Positions 18,338-26,892 of a stretch of DNA of 64,000 bases are shown one piece after another. The stretch covers positions 186,001 through 250,000 of the forward strand of contig NZ_CP118953.1 in NCBI RefSeq assembly GCF_029024625.1, read 5' to 3'. Position numbers and translations under genes: made by a program. Below the pieces are notes generated by a model. That model made no database searches. It saw only the letters and a program-made list of their open reading frames with translations, and had not been told where the DNA came from. Every line of letters begins with the position of its first letter. Positions within the stretch are counted from its first letter, which is position 1. This stretch comes from Staphylococcus chromogenes. Its GTDB lineage: Bacteria > Bacillota > Bacilli > Staphylococcales > Staphylococcaceae.

Positions 18338-19349
18338 ATGCTAAATGTTGTTTGAGAAAACGGATTAGGGCGTCAAAGTTGATTTTGGATTCATATAAAG
18401 ACATATCAAATTGATACTCGTGCTGAAGTGGACTTTCGTGAAATGTGCCTTCAACAGGGACACCATTGCGTTCCATCGTCTCAATAAATTGGAGTGCTTG
18501 ATCTTCAAAAGAACGATGCTTGGCGTCCGTCAAATAACTTGGAGGAAATTGTGCGTTCATATTAAGGGTCACACTGGCCTCCATCGTTTTCGGGCTGACA
18601 CGCCAATGTCTGTCATCAAAATAAGCCCAAGCCAGTCGACTAAATAATTGATTGGCCATCGGATCATCAGTACGATCCATACGTTGCGTATTTAAGAGGG
18701 ACGAATAAAAGACAGCTGCTTTTATCGTTGAAGGGTCCACCGTTTGCATAAACGACGTCGTTTGGCGATAGGCTTCGTTCACTTGAATATTAATAAACTG
18801 ACCAATAATTTGTCCCCCAGCAGAATCTCCTCCAAAAGCAACACGGGACATGTCCGCTTTATAGGCCTGGGCATTTTGGTGAACCGCTTGAACGGCTTTT
18901 TCTAAACTATAAATCGGTTCAGGATAACGCGCCTCTGGAACGAGGGCATAGTTAATATTGACCACGGTATACCCTTGTGCGGCAATCAGCTCCATATAAG
19001 GTGTGAGGTCAGATTTATCCCCGCTCATATAGCCACCACCATGCACCCAAAATAAAATTGGATAACCTTCTTTATCCCCTATAGGCATAAAAATATCCAT
19101 TTGACCGGTGCTTTCTGTAGCATCATACACGATGTCGTGTAGCGCAGTGACTTTCTCTTTAATATTTGTATAATGCGGATCGTTTTGCATCGTTTGTTTT
19201 AAATAATCTTTATGTTGTGGTTGATTAAACAATAGTTTTGAAAGAAACACACCTGGCATCGGTGTCAGTTGATTTAAAGTATATAAAGATGCGGCTGTGG
19301 CAGCGGCAGTACCGAATGCCACTTTCGCGATGTGATTGAGATGTTTCAT
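18336..19349 (-). CDS. Alpha/beta hydrolase, esterase/lipase (BD-FAE/HSL-like)
   Basis: The 337-residue enzyme has the oxyanion motif WVHGGGYMSGDKSD (near residue 103) and the nucleophile elbow FGGDSAGGQI (Ser near residue 176), as in hormone-sensitive-lipase-like esterases. An N-terminal hydrophobic segment (about residues 9-25, AFGTAAATAASLYTL) suggests a membrane anchor or a signal. The likely general acid and histidine are in the C-terminal third (HESPLQHEYQFDM). Start ATG follows AAGGAGGCAACAAG. The substrate cannot be told. Confidence 0.87.
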   Translation of the reverse strand: MKHLNHIAKVAFGTAAATAASLYTLNQLTPMPGVFLSKLLFNQPQHKDYLKQTMQNDPHYTNIKEKVTALHDIVYDATESTGQMDIFMPIGDKEGYPILFWVHGGGYMSGDKSDLTPYMELIAAQGYTVVNINYALVPEARYPEPIYSLEKAVQAVHQNAQAYKADMSRVAFGGDSAGGQIIGQFINIQVNEAYRQTTSFMQTVDPSTIKAAVFYSSLLNTQRMDRTDDPMANQLFSRLAWAYFDDRHWRVSPKTMEASVTLNMNAQFPPSYLTDAKHRSFEDQALQFIETMERNGVPVEGTFHESPLQHEYQFDMSLYESKINFDALIRFLKQHLA

Positions 19350-19474
19350 CTTGTTGCCTCCTTGTCATGAAAAAATAATTTATTATTATCCCATAATATC
19401 TTGGAATGATTGCGACTACTGTCATTTTACTATGTGAATGTCGTTTGAAAAAGCAAAGTGGTCATAAAAAACTA

Positions 19475-19503
19475 TTGCAAGCACCCCCACCTTACTGTAT
19501 AAT
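19475..19503 (+). promoter_or_regulatory. Sigma-A promoter of the zinc-binding lipoprotein gene
   Basis: TTGCAA (19475-19480) and TATAAT (19498-19503), separated by 17 bases, 47 bases before the start codon. Confidence 0.85.
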
Positions 19504-19506
19504 TTT

Positions 19507-19527
19507 AAATCGTAATAATTACTATTT
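19507..19527. promoter_or_regulatory. Zur box overlapping the transcription start
   Basis: AAATCGTAATAATTACTATT and one more T is a 21-bp palindrome differing at one base from the Zur operator AAATCGTAATNATTACGATTT. It sits just after the -10, where zinc-loaded Zur would block transcription. Confidence 0.92.
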
Positions 19528-19550
19528 AAACAGAAGGAGATTGCGCTAAT

Positions 19551-20561
19551 ATGAAGAAACGTTTTTTAGCTTTTTTAACTATCGCATTCGTAAGTATTCT
19601 TTTAGTCGCATGTGGCCAATCTGATTCTGATTCTGGAAAAAAATCATCTTCAAGTGACAAACTCCAAGTGAAAACAACAGTGTTTCCAGTCGAATCATTT
19701 ATTAAACAAATTGGCGGCAAACATGTCGATGTCGAATCCATTTATCCAAAGGGCACAGATTTACATAGCTATGAACCTTCACAAAAGGATATTTTAGACG
19801 CGAGTAAATCAGATTTATTTGTTTATACAGGGGATAATTTAGATCCAGTCGCTAAAAAAGTGGCGGGAGCGATTAAAGAGGACGATAAAAAATTGTCACT
19901 CGAATCACATTTGAATAAGAGCGAATTATTGAAAGAAGAGCATGAACACGAACATGAGGGCGAAGATCACGACCACGAGCACGGAGAAAAAGCGCACGAT
20001 CACGAAGCGGACCACGATGAGCATGAACATCATCACCATGGCATGTATGATCCACATGTATGGTTGGATCCGAAAATGAATGAAACAATGGTTAAAGCCA
20101 TACGCGATGAATTAAGTAAAAAAGACCCAAGTCATAAAGCAGAATATAAGAAAAACGCAGATGAATTGTTAAAAGAACTTGATGGCATCGATAAAGATAT
20201 GAAAAAAGCGACAGAAGGACATCAAGGGGATACACTTTATGTTTCACATGAATCTTTAGGCTACTTGGCCAAACATTACGGATTTAAGCAACAAGGTGTT
20301 CAAAATATGAACGCAGAAGATCCATCCCAAAAAGAACTGACAGATATCGTGAAAGCGATTAAAGATTCGAATACAAAATACATTTTATACGAAGAAAATG
20401 TATCCAATAAAGTGACAGACACGATTCGCCAAGAAACAGACGCACAACCTTTGAAATTTAACAATATGGAATCCGTGTCTAAATCACAAAGTCAAGATGC
20501 GACATATCAATCTTTAATGAAAGAAAATATTAAAAACATTGAAAAAGCGCTCAACAAATAA
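19551..20561 (+). CDS. adcA: Zinc ABC transporter substrate-binding lipoprotein (AdcA/ZnuA type)
   Basis: The 336-residue protein starts with a lipoprotein signal (lipobox LLVAC, Cys at residue 21). It belongs to the cluster A-I metal-binding family: DLHSYEPSQKDI near residue 66 and DPHVWLDPKMN near residue 164 carry two histidine ligands. Between them is a His/Asp/Glu-rich loop of about 35 residues (about 130-165), typical of zinc-specific members. It lacks the C-terminal ZinT domain of the longer S. aureus AdcA (about 515 residues). No permease or ATPase gene adjoins it, so it must pair with a transporter encoded elsewhere. Regulated by Zur from the box upstream. Confidence 0.92.
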   Translation: MKKRFLAFLTIAFVSILLVACGQSDSDSGKKSSSSDKLQVKTTVFPVESFIKQIGGKHVDVESIYPKGTDLHSYEPSQKDILDASKSDLFVYTGDNLDPVAKKVAGAIKEDDKKLSLESHLNKSELLKEEHEHEHEGEDHDHEHGEKAHDHEADHDEHEHHHHGMYDPHVWLDPKMNETMVKAIRDELSKKDPSHKAEYKKNADELLKELDGIDKDMKKATEGHQGDTLYVSHESLGYLAKHYGFKQQGVQNMNAEDPSQKELTDIVKAIKDSNTKYILYEENVSNKVTDTIRQETDAQPLKFNNMESVSKSQSQDATYQSLMKENIKNIEKALNK

Positions 20562-20564
20562 ACT

Positions 20565-20598
20565 AAAGCCACACTCCAAAGGCGGGGTGTGGCTTTTC
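20565..20598. terminator. Bidirectional terminator, adcA/fda
   Basis: AAAGCCACACTCC and GGGGTGTGGCTTTT form a strong stem between two convergent genes. Confidence 0.88.
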
Positions 20599-20601
20599 AT
20601 A

Positions 20602-21495
20602 TTATTGAACTTTGTTGACAGAAGCGTCATAAATAGAATCAATCGTTTCACCAAGAATTTTATCAAACTCTTCATCAGATTGACTGACACGTAAATCGTT
20701 AATCAGTGCACGAGAGAAACTTGCGATTAAGCCGTTATTTGTTTTTAACACTTCATTGGCATGTTCACGGCTATAACCTCCAGATAATGCGACGACACGC
20801 ACCACGTTTGGATGATTGATTAATGATTCATATTGATTTTTGTTCGTCGGAATCGTTAATTTTAACATTACGAGAGCATCTTCAGGAAGGGCATCTAAAT
20901 GTTTTTGAATAACCTCACTTAAGTAAGCCTCTATCTCCGCTTTATCTGTCGCATCAATATTAACCTCAGGTTCAATAATGGGTACTAAGCCTTTTGCGAT
21001 AATTTGTTGAGCGACTTCAAATTGTTGGTCAATCACTTGATTGATGCCATCTTTATTAAACTCTAAAATGTTAGAGCGCATTTTAGTACCGAAAATTTTA
21101 TGCTCAGTGGCACGGTCTAATAATGATTCTAATTCAGGCATCGGCTTCATGAGTTGAACGCCATCTTTTTGTTCTGCAAGTCCTTTATCTATTTTCAAGA
21201 AAGGAACAATCCCTTTGTTCGCAAGATAGTCGCCTGTATGTTGTCCTTCAACTTCGCGATCCATCGTTTGTTCAAAAAGAATCGCACCAATCACTTTATC
21301 AGAAGTAAAAGAAGGAGAAGTTACGATACGCGTACGCATTTCATGAACAAGATTGAACATTTCATCATCATTACGATATTGATCTTCATTGACACCATAA
21401 CCACTTAATGCTTTAGGGGTACTCCCGCCACTTTGGTCTAGCGCAGCAATAAAACCTTTACCATTTTTAATCTTCTCTAATTGTTGTGTATTCAT
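20602..21495 (-). CDS. fda: Fructose-bisphosphate aldolase, class I
   Basis: 297 residues, the same size as the staphylococcal class I aldolase. Begins [20 protein letters not shown] with [14 protein letters not shown], the family's N-terminal signature. The Schiff-base lysine is expected in VMLKLTIPT near residue 205, and EPEVNID near residue 178 is also conserved. It cleaves fructose 1,6-bisphosphate without a metal. ATG 21495 follows GAGGAGTGAAACT; a longer frame upstream has no ribosome site. Confidence 0.95.
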   Translation of the reverse strand: MNTQQLEKIKNGKGFIAALDQSGGSTPKALSGYGVNEDQYRNDDEMFNLVHEMRTRIVTSPSFTSDKVIGAILFEQTMDREVEGQHTGDYLANKGIVPFLKIDKGLAEQKDGVQLMKPMPELESLLDRATEHKIFGTKMRSNILEFNKDGINQVIDQQFEVAQQIIAKGLVPIIEPEVNIDATDKAEIEAYLSEVIQKHLDALPEDALVMLKLTIPTNKNQYESLINHPNVVRVVALSGGYSREHANEVLKTNNGLIASFSRALINDLRVSQSDEEFDKILGETIDSIYDASVNKVQ

Positions 21496-21609
21496 AGTTT
21501 CACTCCTCGTAAAAATATCGTACACCTACAGTATGCCTAAAACATGAGTTACGTTCAAATAATTCATGCTTTTTCAAAATTTTCTCGTCAGTGTCGCTTT
21601 TTAATATAA

Positions 21610-21696
21610 TTCCACACAGCAGCAAAAGGCGACTGGGTGGATGCAGCGAAGCAAGAATTTGAATCGGTACAAAAAGCACTTGAAGCGATTAAATAA
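21610..21696 (+). pseudogene. Possible 3' remnant of an unidentified gene
   Basis: A 28-codon open segment ending in TAA reads FHTAAKGDWVDAAKQEFE then SVQKALEAIK. The composition and the amphipathic helix look coding, but a stop lies just before it and there is no start. I cannot name the parent gene. It could be the tail of a gene deleted between fda and the MFS gene, or chance. Confidence 0.4.
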
Positions 21697-21702
21697 AGAT
21701 GA

Positions 21703-21786
21703 AACCACCCGGTAAGAAAGGTAATCTTAAAAGTTAGACTAAAATCTACCTTTAAAGGATTCATTACCTCTCTAAAACGGGTGGTT
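21703..21786. other. Nested inverted repeats downstream of the Bcr/CflA gene
   Basis: Outer arms AACCACCCG (21703-21711) and CGGGTGGTT (21778-21786) enclose inner arms AGGTAAT (21719-21725) and ATTACCT (21763-21769). They probably form the 3' end structure of the minus-strand MFS transcript; there is no T run. Confidence 0.5.
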
Positions 21787-21792
21787 ATATAT

Positions 21793-22986
21793 TTACAGAT
21801 GTGCTTTTTTTAAATGTCGTATGTGCACGGCATGAAGGATAAAAATCAAGATTAACGTAATGATAAGTACAATAAGATATGGAATAAAACTCCGTTCTCC
21901 CATGAGTCCGACAAGAGGCGTTGTTGCGGCTCCGACAAAATATTGAAGCAAGCCTACTAAACTTGAGGCACTCCCCACGGCTTTTTTCTGACCATCCATG
22001 GCGATAGAGAAACCTAAGGTCGCCACCCCTGATACGGAGGCCACAATGAGAAAGAAACCTGGAATAAGAAACCATAACGATGCGTGATTTAAGAGGGACA
22101 CAATTACGATGATTGCCCCAATCAATTGAATCACGCTAAAACTTCTAAATAATTTGAACGCATTCATTTTTTTGACAAGACGTGCCGTCAATTGTGCGGT
22201 AAAGATGAGGCCAAGCCCTGTAAATGCAAAAATATAACTATAGGTTTGTGGTGTTAAATGGTAAATATTTTGCAAAATAAAGGGTGAAGCGGCCATATAA
22301 CTAAAAAACAACGCAAAAGTTAAACTTTGGATTAAAATTGGTAAGATAAACGTTTGACGTTGGATTAATTGACGAAAGTCTTGGAAAACTGGCTTAAATC
22401 CTGCGTCACTTCGGTATTCCTTTGCCAAACTTTCGTCCACTTTAAAGAGCACACCGATAAACATTAATGTACTGAGAACCGCTAAGATGTAAAAAATGAT
22501 GTGGTAGCTCATATGATCAGTCAACACTCCGCCAATCATTGGGGCGAAGACAGGTGCTGCACCATTGACAAGCATGAGTAACGCAAGGAATTGTGTTAAT
22601 TCATTACCTTTATATTTATCGCTGGCAATCGCTCTTGAGAGGACAATGCCAGCTCCTCCAGCAATCCCCTGTATGAATCGCGCAGCAATCAGCAGTTCAA
22701 CATGAGTTGCGAGTGCACACACGATGGAAAAGACAATATAGAGGATTAAACTGACAATCAAAGGTCGTTTTCGCCCCGTTTGGTCTGAAACGACACCGAA
22801 TATAATATTACCTAAAGCCAGCCCGAACATAAAAAAGGTAAGGGTAAGTTGCGTTTGCGTGGTGGACGTATGCAAGGCATCGGCCACTTGGGGTAGGGCA
22901 GGTAAATACATATCAATGGAGAGTGGACCAAAAGCAGCGAGCCCTGCCATTACTAAAATGAATATAAAACTTGGTTTTTGTTTCAT
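21793..22986 (-). CDS. Bcr/CflA-family multidrug efflux MFS transporter
   Basis: The 397-residue, 12-helix protein starts like Bcr/CflA pumps: a FGPLSIDMYLPALPQVA segment in helix 1, GVVSDQTGRKRPLI after helix 2 and ARFIQGIAGGAGIVLSRAIA in helix 4. These pumps export bicyclomycin, chloramphenicol, sulfonamides or amino acids such as cysteine. It lies 11 bases after the isochorismatase-like gene on the same strand, so the two are likely one transcript. Confidence 0.9.
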   Translation of the reverse strand: MKQKPSFIFILVMAGLAAFGPLSIDMYLPALPQVADALHTSTTQTQLTLTFFMFGLALGNIIFGVVSDQTGRKRPLIVSLILYIVFSIVCALATHVELLIAARFIQGIAGGAGIVLSRAIASDKYKGNELTQFLALLMLVNGAAPVFAPMIGGVLTDHMSYHIIFYILAVLSTLMFIGVLFKVDESLAKEYRSDAGFKPVFQDFRQLIQRQTFILPILIQSLTFALFFSYMAASPFILQNIYHLTPQTYSYIFAFTGLGLIFTAQLTARLVKKMNAFKLFRSFSVIQLIGAIIVIVSLLNHASLWFLIPGFFLIVASVSGVATLGFSIAMDGQKKAVGSASSLVGLLQYFVGAATTPLVGLMGERSFIPYLIVLIITLILIFILHAVHIRHLKKAHL

Positions 22987-22997
22987 CTTAGGCTCCC

Positions 22998-23552
22998 TTA
23001 TTGTAAGAGGTCATCTGTCGTTGTAATCTTGCCCATTAATGGGAATGAATAGTTTAAAGAAAACTCATGTAATTCAGCTTTAGGTGCAGCCATCATATCA
23101 CTGACAAAATATTGTTCATAACCGTGTTGATACGCATCACGTGCAGTCGTATCTACGCCCATATGCGTCGAAATCCCACCGAGAATAATCGTGTCAATGC
23201 CACGGCGGCGCAATTGTAAATCTAAGTCTGTTCCGAAAAACGCACTGAAACCACGTTTGTTGACGATAAAGTCACGGTCTGTAATATTAAAACGTTCAGG
23301 AAACTCAGAAAAGTCTTTGCCTGGTTTTCCAGGTAACGCTTGTTCTGCAAGACGTGGACTTAAAGCATCTTTGCCATCGTGAAAATTCACACGAACAAAG
23401 GCGATAAAACCATCGTTTTCTCTAAACTTTTGAATCATTTTTTCCGCATTGCTCAATACCGTTTCTGTAGAATTCGGTGCTGTCTCCATAGAAACAATGC
23501 CTTTTTGTAAATCAATTAATACTAATGCCGTTTTTTTATAATTAATCATCAT
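22998..23552 (-). CDS. Isochorismatase-fold hydrolase lacking the usual nucleophilic cysteine
   Basis: The 184-residue protein has the isochorismatase-like core: ALVLIDLQKGI (Asp near residue 13), NKRGFSAFFGTDLD (Lys near residue 96) and the cis-peptide strand GGISTHMGVDTTARDAY near residue 128. In cysteine hydrolases such as nicotinamidase the Gly of HMGV is Cys. Here it is Gly, as in PhzD/EntB isochorismatases. Reaction therefore unclear. Starts at either of two adjacent ATG codons after AAAGGAGTTATA. First gene of a pair with the Bcr/CflA pump. Confidence 0.88.
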   Translation of the reverse strand: MMINYKKTALVLIDLQKGIVSMETAPNSTETVLSNAEKMIQKFRENDGFIAFVRVNFHDGKDALSPRLAEQALPGKPGKDFSEFPERFNITDRDFIVNKRGFSAFFGTDLDLQLRRRGIDTIILGGISTHMGVDTTARDAYQHGYEQYFVSDMMAAPKAELHEFSLNYSFPLMGKITTTDDLLQ

Positions 23553-23731
23553 TATAACTCCTTTATATTCAATATCATGTTCCTATTATACATGCCGAAT
23601 TTCATAAAGTTCTATGGATGTGCCTACAAGCGTGATGCAATAAATGAGAGTCTAGAAGCTTATATTTTTCTAAAAGTTGATAATAAAAAGATAAAGCGTA
23701 GTTATAAACGGAATCATGCCAGAAAAACATT

Positions 23732-23745
23732 CGGAATGCATTCCG
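23732..23745. promoter_or_regulatory. Perfect 14-bp palindrome, candidate TetR operator
   Basis: CGGAATGCATTCCG lies 74 bases before the N-acetyltransferase gene. A half-site CGGAAT also occurs at 23709. The downstream operon ends with a TetR regulator, which usually binds such palindromes at its own promoter. Confidence 0.5.
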
Positions 23746-23818
23746 TTTGAAAGGGGAGATATTTCGTATTACCATATTCATGTAGAAAATGTAGTTTAAA
23801 AGAAATGGAGTGAACGCT

Positions 23819-24610
23819 ATGGATATTCAAGGATTAGAACGTTATTTAAATATAGATACAACACGTTTTCAAGCGCCTACAAAAGAAACATTAAATCATG
23901 ATGTAGAGCGCTTCATGCGTACCGTTCCATTTGAAAATATTGATGTACAAAATGGTATTCCAATTTCTGTGGAGGTTAACGACCTTTATCATAAAGTCGT
24001 TGAGCGTCAGCGTGGGGGATTTTGTTACGAACTAAATACGCTCTTTAAAACGTATTTAATCGAAAAAGGGTTTGAGGTCTTTAATGTATCAGCAACCATC
24101 CATACCCCAGGCGGAGGACGTAGCCAACCCGACTCTCACATGTCCACAATTGTCGTGATCGATGGAACACATTACATTGCAGATGTCGGTTTCGGTGATC
24201 TACCTCTACAAGCAATACCGTTGACAGAGGATGCAGAACATAATGTTGTTCAAGATGTCACAGGAACATTTAGAGCGGTGTTTATCGATGAAGCGCACAA
24301 ACAATTTGAAGTTCAAAAATGGGAAAACGACGCATGGGATACAAAATATGAGTCCGATATTTCTCCACGCACGATTGATATGTTTGAGGACAACATCAAA
24401 TACAATCAAACAAATCCGAATTCTGTTTTTGTGAAACGCTTAGTCATAACAATGCCGACTGAAAAAGGACGTGCCACAATGTCACAAAATCACCTTACAT
24501 TAACAGAAAAAGATGAAAAACGTAAAATAGACGTCACATCAGACAATTATCGTCAACTTTTAAAAACGTATTTTAACTTAGATGTTGAGATTCAACGTCT
24601 AGAAATATAA
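23819..24610 (+). CDS. Arylamine N-acetyltransferase (NAT)
   Basis: About 263 residues, typical for bacterial NAT. The Cys-His-Asp triad is visible: RGGFCYELN (Cys near residue 68), PDSHMSTIV (His near 107) and IADVGFGD (Asp near 122). The enzyme acetylates arylamines and hydrazines with acetyl-CoA and can detoxify xenobiotics. ATG 23819 follows GGAGTGAACGCT; a GTG at 23810 is a less likely start. The TetR gene follows after 10 bases, probably co-transcribed. Confidence 0.92.
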   Translation: MDIQGLERYLNIDTTRFQAPTKETLNHDVERFMRTVPFENIDVQNGIPISVEVNDLYHKVVERQRGGFCYELNTLFKTYLIEKGFEVFNVSATIHTPGGGRSQPDSHMSTIVVIDGTHYIADVGFGDLPLQAIPLTEDAEHNVVQDVTGTFRAVFIDEAHKQFEVQKWENDAWDTKYESDISPRTIDMFEDNIKYNQTNPNSVFVKRLVITMPTEKGRATMSQNHLTLTEKDEKRKIDVTSDNYRQLLKTYFNLDVEIQRLEI

Positions 24611-24620
24611 GGAGGCCCTC

Positions 24621-25181
24621 ATGCCAGAAAACAAACAGCGTAGTGACGCACGTCAAAATAAAGCGCGCATACTCGGGACCGTCAATCAATTATCACAACA
24701 AGGCGTTGACATTTCAGAAATGAAAATGACAGAAATTGCCAAACAAGCAAATGTTGGGGTCGGCACATTGTACCGTCATTTTGAAAATAAAGCTGTCCTC
24801 TGTATCGCTATGATGGATGCCCAAGTGGAAACGATGTTTGATGAAATTCAACATTTTTTAGCTACACACGCTACTGCCACGGCTTACGAACGGGTAAAAG
24901 GGATTCTCCAAATTTATGTTGATCTCAAAGAAACACACTTTCACACGTTATCTTTTATTGAAAAGTCGATTAACCGTTCGATTTCAATCGTACAAATCCC
25001 ATTTTATCAACAATTGGCCGAGACGATTAGTGAACAACTGGATGAAACAGAACAAAGCCATTTTAAAACACATTTGTTGTTGAATTGCTTTTCAAATGAA
25101 TTTTATTATTTTGCCAAAAATGATTTGAAATTGTCTAAAGAAGCCTATATTCAACAAGTCTTAGATGTGATATTAAAATAG
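24621..25181 (+). CDS. TetR-family transcriptional regulator
   Basis: 186 residues. The DNA-binding helices are near residues 28-60: MTEIAKQANVGVGTLYRHFENKAVL, the TetR hallmark given here in short (IAKQANVGVGTLYRHFENK). The C-terminal part is a helical ligand-binding domain. It follows the NAT gene by 10 bases with AAGGAGGCCCTC as its ribosome site. It likely controls its own operon from the palindrome at 23732. Confidence 0.9.
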   Translation: MPENKQRSDARQNKARILGTVNQLSQQGVDISEMKMTEIAKQANVGVGTLYRHFENKAVLCIAMMDAQVETMFDEIQHFLATHATATAYERVKGILQIYVDLKETHFHTLSFIEKSINRSISIVQIPFYQQLAETISEQLDETEQSHFKTHLLLNCFSNEFYYFAKNDLKLSKEAYIQQVLDVILK

Positions 25182-25595
25182 TATAGTCAAAATTTAAGTA
25201 ACAATGAGAACTAAGAACACTTATTAAATGAATGTGTATGAACAATGGTTTTGCTAAGTCCCATTTTAAGGTTGGCCGTTTATGAAAAATCAATGAAACA
25301 AGGGATTCTATAATGGTGACAGTCGTTTAAATATTAGTGATTTAGTGATTACAAGGTTTTACTAAGCGCATATCTACTATATAAGTTTAAACAATGCCAC
25401 GAAATAAGAAGAGTTTTCCAAATTAAACAGTTGCGAGTGGAAATCTCTTCTTTTGATTTTCAAAGGTATATTAATTACACTTATGTTGTGAATAAATTGT
25501 GACACCCCATAAAAATAACACCTCATGATTTTGTTAATTTTTAGATGTCATAATAAAGTTATTTACTAAAATTATTTCTGAAGGGTAGTGTAGAG
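25182..25595. other. Intergenic stretch with one terminator-like hairpin
   Basis: AAGAAGAGTTTTCCA (25406-25420) pairs with TGGAAATCTCTTCTTTT (25438-25454), a probable terminator. Nothing else was recognised; the first 200 bases hold no start with a ribosome site. Confidence 0.5.
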
Positions 25596-26792
25596 ATGAA
25601 TATTAAAAATGTAGTTGTCGCTGGTGGCGGTGTATTAGGTAGCCAAATCGCTTTTCAGGCTGCGTATTCAGGTTTTAACGTTTCAATTTATGATGTGAAT
25701 GAAAAAGGGCTTGAAGCGGCAAAAGACCGTTTAGAAAAATTAGTACCGCGTTATATTAAAGATTTAGATGCGCCAGAAGACAAATTAAAAGCAACCGTTA
25801 AAAGCATCCAAACTTCAACAAATTTAAAAGAAATTGTCGCAGATGCGGACTTAGTGATTGAAGCCATTACTGAAAAATTATCAATAAAACAATCATTTTA
25901 TAAAGAACTTGGAGAAGTTGCGCCAGAAAAAACAATTTTCGCAACAAACTCTTCAACATTATTACCAAGTGATTTTAAAGATGCGACAGGACGTACAGAT
26001 CGTTTCTTAGCGTTACACTTTGCGAACGAAATTTGGTTAAATAATGTCGGCGAAATTATGGCGACTAAAGACACAGATCGTGCTGTATTTGATGAAGTTG
26101 TTGAATATGCAGGAGCAATGGGCTTACACCCAGTGCCAATTAAAAAAGAACATGCAGGTTACGTTCAAAATTCACTTCTTGTGCCATTCTTCCACGTGGC
26201 TGAAGAAATGTATGCGAATGAAGAAGAAACACCACAAGAAATTGATAAAATTTGGATGAACGCTATACATATGAACGTGGGTCCATTCGGTGCGATTGAC
26301 GTCGTTGGTTTAAATACAAATACTGCGATCGTACAAGCAGAATATGAAAAAGACGGCACACCTTGGAAAAAAGCGTACGTTGACAAAAATAACGTCAAAA
26401 TCGAAAATGGTGAACTTGGTAAAGCAACAGGTAAAGGATTCTACACATATCCAAACCCTGAATATAAAACTTGGGATATTCCTGTAGGCGAAAAACCATC
26501 TGACGAACATTTACAACAAGCCGTCGCGAATGACAACAATGGCGTGTTATCTAAATTGTTATTGTCTTTATTCAAAGCCGCTGAAGATTTATACGTTAAC
26601 GAAATTGCAGAATACGATGTCATTGATACCACTTGGCATATCAACTCACGTTCACCTATTGGACCATTCGAAATGATGGATGCGATAGGTATTGATAAAG
26701 TCATTGAAATTCATGAAAAATACGACAACAACATTGATCAAGACGTGATGAAATTTTTAGAATCACGTCGTGGCAAAACATTTTATTCTTAA
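25596..26792 (+). CDS. 3-hydroxyacyl-CoA dehydrogenase
   Basis: 398 residues. Rossmann NAD-binding loop AGGGVLGSQIAFQAAYSG at the start, then the LHFANEIWLNNVGEIM segment with the catalytic histidine near residue 133. Two copies of the helical C-terminal domain follow (about 180-290 and 305-398, each with a LxxxFxxAE-Y pattern). It oxidises 3-hydroxyacyl-CoA or a small analogue such as 3-hydroxybutyryl-CoA. No beta-oxidation genes lie next to it. Start ATG follows GAAGGGTAGTGTAG. Confidence 0.88.
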   Translation: MNIKNVVVAGGGVLGSQIAFQAAYSGFNVSIYDVNEKGLEAAKDRLEKLVPRYIKDLDAPEDKLKATVKSIQTSTNLKEIVADADLVIEAITEKLSIKQSFYKELGEVAPEKTIFATNSSTLLPSDFKDATGRTDRFLALHFANEIWLNNVGEIMATKDTDRAVFDEVVEYAGAMGLHPVPIKKEHAGYVQNSLLVPFFHVAEEMYANEEETPQEIDKIWMNAIHMNVGPFGAIDVVGLNTNTAIVQAEYEKDGTPWKKAYVDKNNVKIENGELGKATGKGFYTYPNPEYKTWDIPVGEKPSDEHLQQAVANDNNGVLSKLLLSLFKAAEDLYVNEIAEYDVIDTTWHINSRSPIGPFEMMDAIGIDKVIEIHEKYDNNIDQDVMKFLESRRGKTFYS

Positions 26793-26810
26793 AAATGTGT
26801 GAATAAAATT

Positions 26811-26848
26811 AAGCGCGCTCATCTTCAAATAGATGGGCGCGCTTTTTT
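26811..26848 (+). terminator. Terminator after the 3-hydroxyacyl-CoA dehydrogenase gene
   Basis: AAGCGCGCTCATCT and AGATGGGCGCGCTTTTTT form a GC-rich stem followed by six T. Confidence 0.92.
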
Positions 26849-26892
26849 ATGGAACACTTATATAAAATGCGTTGATACGCTCATTTCATCTC

